Source of the DNA: OMOG01 sp041485845
GTDB lineage: Bacteria > Acidobacteriota > Terriglobia > Bryobacterales > Bryobacteraceae
Length of the DNA: 13,028 nucleotides
Reading direction: 5' to 3'
NCBI GenBank assembly: GCA_041485845.1
Contig: JBGPKH010000202.1
Span: 1-13,028 of the forward strand
Shown: one piece after another, positions 7,996 to 13,028 of the stretch
Layout: each line of letters opens with the position of its first letter
How positions within the stretch are numbered: the stretch's first letter is position 1
Translations under genes and position numbers: made by a program
Notes under the pieces: generated by a model
The model's input: only the letters and a program-made list of their open reading frames with translations
Database searches by the model: none
Told to the model about the DNA's origin: nothing

Positions 7996-8733
7996 ATGCC
8001 TGGCAAGAGTTCAACGCAAGGCTCTGCACACAAGTATGACGAATGGAAATGAGTGCCGCTGACAGAGTCGCGGAGGATTCCCGCCGAATCGTTTGCGGCG
8101 CAGAACACGATCTTTCTGGGGATGCTTCGCACGGCGGGCTATCTGAACAAGATGCTGGAGAAGACGAACTACTACATCGCCCGGGCGAGCCCGGACATCA
8201 TTCGGAATCGTAATCCGAAACCGGGGGAGCGGGCCGGGTTCCAGGAGGTGACCGCGAGCATCGTCCTGTTGCCGGCAAGGCCGGCACACACGCGCACGCT
8301 GCTCTTGTTGGGGCGGAATCTTACAAGTCTCACCTCCGTGCTGATATCGCTCGAAGGGCTGAAGCTACTGGATGAGCAGTGGAGTAAGCGCGCGCGCAAA
8401 AATAACTTGACCGTTTCGCCCTGGGACACTCTGCCGCGCCCAGGACTGCGCTCCTCCGCTCGCTCCGCGTTCTCGAACCCGACTGCGAGTTGCGACCGCC
8501 AATTCACCGAATCCGCTTGCTCTCCTCTCCCAGTTTCTTCTCCGCGCAAATCTCCGCGTCTCCGTTTCTCCGCGGTAAGATCTGGTTACTGTCCAGGTTA
8601 TTCTTCCGTGACGCCTAAGTGCGGGTCTCCGGATGCTCGGGAGATGGCGATCGAAGCCGAGATCTATCGCGACACTATTTTGAAAATTACTCCCGTGGCT
8701 TGCCGGCCAATCCCGGCGGCGTTCTGGAATTAG
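7996..8733 (+). pseudogene. Decayed gene: N-terminal scrap, in-frame stop, C-terminal fragment split by insertion
   Basis: An ATG at 7996 opens 18 codons (MPGKSSTQGSAHKYDEWK) ending at TGA 8050-8052. The same frame continues directly as GTG (8053) for 226 codons to the stop at 8731-8733. Residues 1-111 of that second part (8053-8388) have normal GC3-biased codon use and protein-like sequence (TNYYIARASPDIIRNRNP, LLLLGRNLTSLTSVLISLEG). Codons 112-188 (8389-8619) are Ser/Arg/Pro-rich and do not look coding. The last stretch (from about 8620) again looks like protein (EIYRDTILKITPVACRPIPA). Removing the insertion joins DEQWSK to CGSPDARE in frame. My reading is an old gene with a lost middle, a stop and a small mobile insertion. 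The tail and the N-terminal scrap resemble, from memory, acidobacterial winged-helix regulator-like proteins; this is uncertain. Translation from GTG 8053 remains possible. Confidence 0.6.
8389..8615. mobile_element. MITE-like 227-bp insertion with imperfect terminal inverted repeats
   Basis: The insertion is bracketed by a direct TAAG at 8385-8388 and 8616-8619, consistent with a 4-bp target duplication. Near the ends, AAAAATAACTTGACC (8398-8412) matches the reverse complement of 8591-8605 (AAGAATAACCTGGAC) at 11 of 15 positions. Outer bases also show partial inverted similarity when one gap is allowed. The interior has a CCTGGG/CCCAGG hairpin (8420-8425 with 8439-8444) and a pyrimidine-rich tract with repeated CTCCGCG/TCTCCG words (about 8533-8577). 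It encodes no transposase. The length with one target copy is 231 bp, so the host frame is kept. Confidence 0.55.
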
Positions 8734-8772
8734 GCCGGCAAGGTCGGAAATGTTCGCCTGACGGATACAAAT

Positions 8773-9555
8773 ATGAAAAGTCGCCGAGAGCCAGGTACGC
8801 AGACGATAGCGCCTGCGCCACCACCACGAATCCAGAATTTGCGATCTTGGTGGGGCAGTCATTCCGCCTGCCAAGCCTTCTGCCACGGGCTGGTAGCACT
8901 GGTCCTCGTGACTCTGGGCAGCGCGATGGCAGCCGACCCTCCGGCGCAGGAGGTCTGGACCTTCGATCGCCTGGATCGGATCGGCGGCCATCCCACCATG
9001 GCGGTCGGGCATCCGCGCGTCATTGACACGCCGCTCGGCAAGGCTGTGGAGTTCAACGGCGTGGACGATGGACTCATGATCGACGTCCATCCGCTGGCGG
9101 GCGCGCAGACGTTCACGTGGGAGGCCATCTTCCGGCCGGATGGCGGCAATGCCGAGCAACGCTGGTTTCATCTCGAAGAGAATCCGGCGACCGGCGCGGA
9201 CAGCGACAACCGCATGCTGTTCGAGATTCGCGTGATCGATGGCCGCTGGTGTCTCGACGCGTTCAACAAATCGGGGCCCAACCAGAAGGCGCTGCTCAAT
9301 CGGCAGAATCTGCACGCGCTCGGACGCTGGTTTCACGTGGCCGCGGTTTACGATGGCCGCGAGTTTCGCAGCTACATCGACGGGGTCGCGGACGGCGCTG
9401 CTCAAATCCAACTGGCGCCGCAGGGCGCGGGCCGCGCGTCGGTCGGAGTACGGATCAACAAGCTGTTCTATTTCAAGGGGGCGGTCCGCATGGCTCGGTT
9501 CACCCGCCGTGCCCTTACGCCCGCGGAGTTCCTGAAGGCTCCCGAAAAACAGTAG
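8773..9555 (+). CDS. Secreted LamG / concanavalin A-like domain protein
   Basis: The protein is 260 aa from ATG 8773. A hydrophobic segment at about 38-53 (HGLVALVLVTLGSAMA) before ADPP is a signal-peptide core with cleavage near residue 53, preceded by an unusually long N-region of about 37 residues. The ribosome site at 8773 is weak. A TTG at 8839 would give a shorter, more ordinary signal peptide, so the start is uncertain. Residues about 60-250 form a LamG-type jelly-roll (Laminin_G_3 class): VEFNGVDDGLMI near 94-105, FTWEAIFRP, the core WFHVAAVYDG with YIDGVADG, and the typical end strand KGAVRMARFTRRALTPAEF. Such domains bind carbohydrate or serve as adhesive modules; no catalytic residues can be named. 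The downstream creatininase-like gene begins 13 bp later with AGGAGG (9556-9561), suggesting one transcript. Confidence 0.85.
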   Translation: MKSRREPGTQTIAPAPPPRIQNLRSWWGSHSACQAFCHGLVALVLVTLGSAMAADPPAQEVWTFDRLDRIGGHPTMAVGHPRVIDTPLGKAVEFNGVDDGLMIDVHPLAGAQTFTWEAIFRPDGGNAEQRWFHLEENPATGADSDNRMLFEIRVIDGRWCLDAFNKSGPNQKALLNRQNLHALGRWFHVAAVYDGREFRSYIDGVADGAAQIQLAPQGAGRASVGVRINKLFYFKGAVRMARFTRRALTPAEFLKAPEKQ

Positions 9556-9568
9556 AGGAGGAGTTCAG

Positions 9569-10519
9569 ATGCTCACGGATATTCGATGGAGGACGATGCA
9601 GTGGGCCGCCTTCGGGCTGGCCTGCTGCCTGCTGCAGACGATGCCGTTGCAGGGCCAGGTCCGCAAGCTGCACACGCGCGACCTGACCCGGCTCAGCCAG
9701 GTTCAGGTAGCCGACTACCTGAAGCGCAGCGACGTCATCTTCGTACCGCTGGGCGCGGTGGAAACCAACGGCATCATGCCCAGCGATCGCGATTACGTCT
9801 CGCCGCTGGCGTACGCCATGGCGATGGCCGGCGAACTGGACGCGCTGTACATGCCGGGACTGATCTGGTCTTACCCCGGCACCACGATGATCGCCCCGGC
9901 GACCGTCAACATTTCGCCGTCGCAGGGCCTCAGCTTTCTGCGGGGCGTGGCGGATTCGCTCCTGCACCAGGGCTTCCGCCGGCAGGTCTATCTCTCGTCG
10001 GGGCAGGGGCCGGCGCCCTTGACGGCCGGCGTGCTCGTCCGCGAATTCTATGACGAGCGGCACGTGCCGATCCTGTATATCGACATGGACACCTACCTGC
10101 CGAAGCTGAAGCTCGCCCCGGACGCGCGGAGCAAGGCGCTGTATGGCGCGCATTACATCGCCGGGAGGATCATCGACCTGCCCCTCAAGGGCGACTACGG
10201 CGAGGCCGAATCGAAGGCCGCCGGACCGATTCCCGAAAACACCGGACTGGCCGGCTTGAACAAGCTCGGTTATGGCGGCAGCCTGTCGCTGGGGTCGTGG
10301 GTTCCCGACGTGATGGCGCACGGCGGCGGCCGCGAGCCGGCGTTGCCCGCCACCGCGGCCGAGCGCGAGGAGTGGGGGAAACAGGGACAGGCGCAGATCG
10401 TCGCCATCGTCAAGCAGATGCACCTTCAGGAAGCCATGGACGATTTGAAGAAGCACGACGAGTATACGAACAAAGTGCTGGTCCCGAAATTCGGAAAGAT
10501 CCTGCCCGGTGTACACTGA
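9569..10519 (+). CDS. Secreted creatininase-family protein with altered metal site
   Basis: The protein is 316 aa. The ATG is well supported by AGGAGG (9556-9561) at 7 bp. Residues 1-30 form a signal peptide (hydrophobic WAAFGLACCLLQTMPL, end near GQ/VRK). The creatininase (creatinine amidohydrolase, PF02633) fold is recognisable from VIFVPLGAVETNG (56-68), PSDRDY (71-76), YPGTT (102-106), SSGQG (143-147) and the overall order of blocks. The classical family has E-x-H-G, a downstream Asp and N-G-H-x-x/GHGGN for a two-metal centre. Here the first His is Asn67 and the GH motif reads GQGPA, so Gln146 replaces the second His. Glu65 and Asp73/Asp75 remain. The protein is therefore either a pseudoenzyme or uses a different centre. 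Amidohydrolase activity should not be assumed. It is exported, unlike the usual cytoplasmic members. The next gene overlaps its 3' end or starts 4 bp after it. Confidence 0.85.
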   Translation: MLTDIRWRTMQWAAFGLACCLLQTMPLQGQVRKLHTRDLTRLSQVQVADYLKRSDVIFVPLGAVETNGIMPSDRDYVSPLAYAMAMAGELDALYMPGLIWSYPGTTMIAPATVNISPSQGLSFLRGVADSLLHQGFRRQVYLSSGQGPAPLTAGVLVREFYDERHVPILYIDMDTYLPKLKLAPDARSKALYGAHYIAGRIIDLPLKGDYGEAESKAAGPIPENTGLAGLNKLGYGGSLSLGSWVPDVMAHGGGREPALPATAAEREEWGKQGQAQIVAIVKQMHLQEAMDDLKKHDEYTNKVLVPKFGKILPGVH

Positions 10520-11663
10520 CACCGTGGACCAAGAAGAGTTTCAACTGCTGGAGGACGCATTCCGGTCCGATGGTCCTGAGGCCGTCTTCGATCGGTTGAT
10601 CCGCAGGGCGCGCGAAGAGAAGAACCACCGGCTGCTGTTCGGCACGCGGCTGATGGCGTGCCGCCACCTTATGGGTCTGCCGCTGATCGAAACGGAGCCG
10701 GTCATCGATGTTTCCGATGAGCAGCGGCCGGCTTACGAAACGGCGTTCCGCGACGCGGCGCGCGAGGCTGGGGAACTGTGCCTGGCCGGCGGTGACATCG
10801 TCAGCGCGTGGGCGTATTTCAAAGCGATCGGCGAGCGCGCGCCGGTGGCCGCGGCGATCGAAAACGTTACCGCGGGTGACAACGTTATCGTGGGTAACAA
10901 CCTGGACCGCGTGATCGAGATCGCCTTTCAGGAAGGCGTGAACCCGCGCAAAGGTTTCGAGCTGATTCTGCAACACCACGGGATCTGCCGCGCCATCACC
11001 TGGTTCGGGTCCAACCACGACTACGACAGCCGGCATGCATGTCTCAAGCTCCTGGTCCGCACCCTTCACCGCGATCTGGCCGCCGCGCTGAAAGAAACCA
11101 TCGCCGCCACGGAGGGCGACGCGCCCGGGACCGACAGCGTCGCGGAGCTGATCGCCGGCCGCGACTGGCTGTTCGAAGGGACCAGCTATTACGTGGACAG
11201 CACGCATCTCGCTTCGATTCTGGGATTCACACCGGAGCTCGACGATGCCGAGACGCTGCGCATGGCTCTCAACATGGCCGACTACGGCCAGCGCCTCGCG
11301 CCGATGTTTCATTTTCGCAGCGAGCCGCCGTTCGAAGACATTTATCGCGATCACGCCGTGTATCTGCGGGCGCTGCTGGGCGAGGACGTGGATGCCGCGA
11401 TCGCCCATTTCCGCAATAAGGCCGCCGAGCCCGGGGACGCCACTCCGGCCGAGGTCCTGATCGATCTGCTGATCCGGCTGGGGCGCTACGCGGACGCCAT
11501 CCAGTCCTCCATCGAATACTTCCCGGACGCGAACGTTTCGCCGCGGAGCTGCCCGACGGTGCTCCAGTTGTGCCAGATGGCGGGCGATTACGCGCGGTTG
11601 CGCAGCGTGGCGCGCGAGCGCGAGGATCTGCTGGGATTTGTGGCGGGCGTTATTCAGAGCTGA
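10509..11663 (+). CDS. Unrecognised helical protein, possibly TPR-like C-terminus
   Basis: The protein is 384 aa from GTG 10509, which overlaps the creatininase-like gene by 11 bp, with GGAAAG at 10493-10498 as a possible ribosome site. A second GTG at 10524 (giving MDQEEFQLLEDAF) is an equally reasonable start 4 bp past the upstream stop. I do not recognise a domain. The sequence is mostly helical and acidic, with no signal peptide and no membrane segment, so it is probably cytoplasmic although its operon partners are exported. A His/Asp-rich stretch WFGSNHDYDSRH lies at 165-176. Residues about 280-384 look like helical repeats (YLRALLGEDVDAAIAHF, LIRLGRYADAIQSSIEYF). A cofactor or substrate cannot be named. 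The 3' end overlaps the MFS gene by 14 bp in convergent orientation. Confidence 0.85.
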   Translation: MYTDTVDQEEFQLLEDAFRSDGPEAVFDRLIRRAREEKNHRLLFGTRLMACRHLMGLPLIETEPVIDVSDEQRPAYETAFRDAAREAGELCLAGGDIVSAWAYFKAIGERAPVAAAIENVTAGDNVIVGNNLDRVIEIAFQEGVNPRKGFELILQHHGICRAITWFGSNHDYDSRHACLKLLVRTLHRDLAAALKETIAATEGDAPGTDSVAELIAGRDWLFEGTSYYVDSTHLASILGFTPELDDAETLRMALNMADYGQRLAPMFHFRSEPPFEDIYRDHAVYLRALLGEDVDAAIAHFRNKAAEPGDATPAEVLIDLLIRLGRYADAIQSSIEYFPDANVSPRSCPTVLQLCQMAGDYARLRSVAREREDLLGFVAGVIQS

Positions 11664-12876
11664 CGGCCGGCCGAATCAACACGAAGACCAGGATGGTCGC
11701 CAGTACCGGCACGAGGCTCGCTCCGATCAGGATCGGCTCGAACGAATACCGGTCGCTCACCTTGCCGATGATCAGCGTGGAGATGATGGTTCCGATTCCG
11801 GCCGCGGCGCCGCTCATGCCGCTGACGGTTGCCACGGCGTTGCTCGGGTACAGGTCCGCCGGGAACGTGAGACCCATGGTGGACCACGCCGCATAAGAAA
11901 ATGTCGAGACGGCGAAAAGCGCGATGATGAGGGCGAAGTTCGATACGAAGATCGTGGGGATGAGCAGCGTCATGCCGATGCCGCCGAGAAGCACCACGAG
12001 CTTGCGGGCTCGCAGCACCGGCCAGCCCAGGCGAATGCAGTAGCTGGAGAGACCGCCTCCAGCGAAATTGCCGAGGTCGGCGGCCAGGAAAGGCACCCAG
12101 AAGCCGAGCAGCGTGCTCTCGAGTTGGAAGCCTTTCGACACCAGGTAGATGGCGAACCAGTCGGTAATGAAGAACCACACGGGATCGGTCAGCGCTTTGC
12201 CGAGGACGATGCCCCAGGTTTGTCTTTGTCGCAGGAGAGACTGCCAGGAGGGGGCGGGTTTTGCGGCCGCAGCCGACGTGACGATCGGCTCGGGTGACCG
12301 GTAGACCGCCCGCCACGTGAGCAGCCATGCGACCCCCAAGAGACCGGTGATGACGAACGCCGGCCGCCAACTGCCGAACGATCCGTAGAGCCAGATCACC
12401 ATCACCGGCGCAACGGCGCCCCCGACAGCCGAGCCACTGTCAAAGATGGCGACGGCCATGCCGCGCTCGGATTCCGGAAACCACTCGGAGACGGCTTTGG
12501 TGGCGCCGGGCCAGTTCGCCGCCTCGCCCGCGCCGAGCAGGAATCGGAAGGCGGCGAAGCTCTTCAGGCCGGCGGCCATCGAGGTCGCCATGGCGACGGC
12601 CGAATACCAGAGCACCGCCAACGACAGGCCACGTTTGGTTCCGAGCTTGTCGAGGAGCCGCCCGGACACCACTTGAAAGATGGTGTACGCCGCGCGGAAG
12701 GCGACCACGATCAGGGCGAAATCGGAATTGGACCACGCGAAATCGCGCTTGAGATACGGCGCCAGCACGCTCAGCGTCTGGCGATCGATGTAGTTGATGG
12801 TGGTGGAGGCGAACAGCAGCGCCGCGATCCACCAACGGAACGGAATCACTCGCGGCTCTGTGCGTGGTACGGCCAT
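11650..12876 (-). CDS. MFS transporter, anion:cation symporter (hexuronate/galactonate-like) type
   Basis: From the ATG at 12876-12874 the protein is 408 aa, normal for the family. An upstream in-frame ATG at 12963 would add 29 residues encoded largely by the tandem repeat there and is unlikely. No strong ribosome site is visible at either. Features of the ACS group of the major facilitator superfamily are INYIDRQTLSVLAPYL (28-42, end of TM1), the motif-A loop GRLLDKLGTKRG (72-83), GAGEAANWPGATKAVSEWFP (115-134) and ERGMAVAIFDSGSAVGGAVAP (137-157). A cytoplasmic central loop sits at about 193-220. About 12 membrane segments are expected. Relatives import hexuronates, galactonate or similar organic acids with protons; the actual substrate cannot be read from sequence. 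The gene stands alone on the minus strand, with a 27-bp tandem duplication 45-102 bp upstream of the start. Confidence 0.92.
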   Translation of the reverse strand: MAVPRTEPRVIPFRWWIAALLFASTTINYIDRQTLSVLAPYLKRDFAWSNSDFALIVVAFRAAYTIFQVVSGRLLDKLGTKRGLSLAVLWYSAVAMATSMAAGLKSFAAFRFLLGAGEAANWPGATKAVSEWFPESERGMAVAIFDSGSAVGGAVAPVMVIWLYGSFGSWRPAFVITGLLGVAWLLTWRAVYRSPEPIVTSAAAAKPAPSWQSLLRQRQTWGIVLGKALTDPVWFFITDWFAIYLVSKGFQLESTLLGFWVPFLAADLGNFAGGGLSSYCIRLGWPVLRARKLVVLLGGIGMTLLIPTIFVSNFALIIALFAVSTFSYAAWSTMGLTFPADLYPSNAVATVSGMSGAAAGIGTIISTLIIGKVSDRYSFEPILIGASLVPVLATILVFVLIRPAVSSE

Positions 12877-13028
12877 GCAGCGGAGCCATGTTAGCAGAGT
12901 TGGTGGCCTCTCGTGGACCGCTCCATTGAAAATCACGTCCTCGCGGGCTCCATTGAAAATCACGTCCTCGCGGGCTCGGGCTGGACAAGTAGAGGAATCG
13001 AGTAGCCCAGCCTACGAAGTGCTTTGAG
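12877..13028. other. Region upstream of the MFS gene
   Basis: This 152-bp stretch holds the tandem repeat at 12920-12977 and otherwise no convincing gene. A weak GGCTGG/CCAGCC inverted match lies near 12978-13013. The promoter for the MFS gene should be here, but I cannot identify clear -35/-10 elements. Confidence 0.4.
12920..12977. repeat. 27-bp perfect tandem direct repeat, about 2.1 copies
   Basis: Bases 12921-12947 are repeated exactly at 12948-12974. Identity at period 27 runs from 12920 to the partial third copy ending at 12977. It lies upstream of the MFS gene on that gene's 5' side. It is either a recent slippage or recombination duplication, or a doubled binding site; the sequence alone does not decide. 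Confidence 0.9.

Noticed and set aside
8050..8052. In-frame TGA as a selenocysteine codon
   Set aside because: No selenoprotein family resemblance and no convincing stem-loop directly after it; a nonsense codon in a decayed gene is simpler.
7386..8132. Minus-strand open frame of 248 codons
   Set aside because: It crosses the small secreted protein in another frame and the intergenic region; low-complexity Arg-rich translation with no start signal.
8271..8285. GCCGGCAAGGCCGGC palindromic pair as a regulatory site
   Set aside because: It lies inside coding-like sequence, and GCCGGC words are common in this GC-rich DNA.
11638..12297. Plus-strand open frame opposite the MFS gene
   Set aside because: Charged antisense translation of a membrane protein gene; the minus-strand MFS motifs are unambiguous.
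12920..12977. CRISPR array
   Set aside because: The copies are adjacent with no spacers, there are only about two, and no cas genes are nearby.
12978..13013. GGCTGG/CCAGCC inverted match near the right edge as a terminator or attachment site
   Set aside because: Only six pairs with a long loop, no T-run and no integrase nearby; the window ends too soon to judge.

Overview
The window is GC-rich and densely coded, and its gene content points to an acidobacterium of the Solibacter/Bryobacter type. The indicators are a DUF1501 protein, an Oar-like TonB-dependent receptor with an N-terminal carboxypeptidase-regulatory domain, a multiheme cytochrome c fused to TPR repeats, and a secreted LamG protein beside a secreted creatininase-like protein. 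This placement rests on gene-family recognition only; there is no rRNA or other phylogenetic marker.

Left part (1-7858). The 3' part of a DUF1501 gene runs off the left edge. It is followed at 11 bp by a secreted 262-aa protein ending in a small Cys-containing domain. A 157-bp leader with two small hairpins precedes the 1149-aa outer-membrane receptor. A seven-heme c-type cytochrome with about six TPRs follows so closely that its start is ambiguous and may be translationally coupled. A convergent gene at 7523-7858 encodes a 111-aa secreted protein that is essentially a free-standing copy of the C-terminal domain of the 262-aa protein. The whole set looks like cell-envelope machinery: outer-membrane uptake, periplasmic electron transfer and secreted binding or hydrolytic functions.

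Middle (7859-8772). This is a decayed locus. A short N-terminal remnant ends at an in-frame TGA and is followed in the same frame by a C-terminal fragment with normal coding character. That fragment is interrupted by a 227-bp non-coding insertion (8389-8615) with imperfect terminal inverted repeats and a 4-bp direct repeat (TAAG) at both ends. I read it as a MITE-like element whose insertion happens to preserve the reading frame.

Right part (8773-12876). Three same-strand genes are closely spaced: a secreted LamG/concanavalin-fold protein, a secreted creatininase-family protein in which the usual His ligands are replaced, and an unrecognised helical protein with no signal peptide. They converge, with a 14-bp overlap, on an MFS transporter of the anion:cation symporter (hexuronate/galactonate-like) type on the minus strand. 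A 27-bp perfect tandem duplication lies just upstream of the transporter start.

No tRNA, rRNA, CRISPR array, transposase gene or prophage is visible. The most unusual items are the MITE-like insertion, the creatininase-like protein with its rebuilt metal site in a LamG/unknown-protein operon, and the two copies of the same small Cys domain in different architectures.
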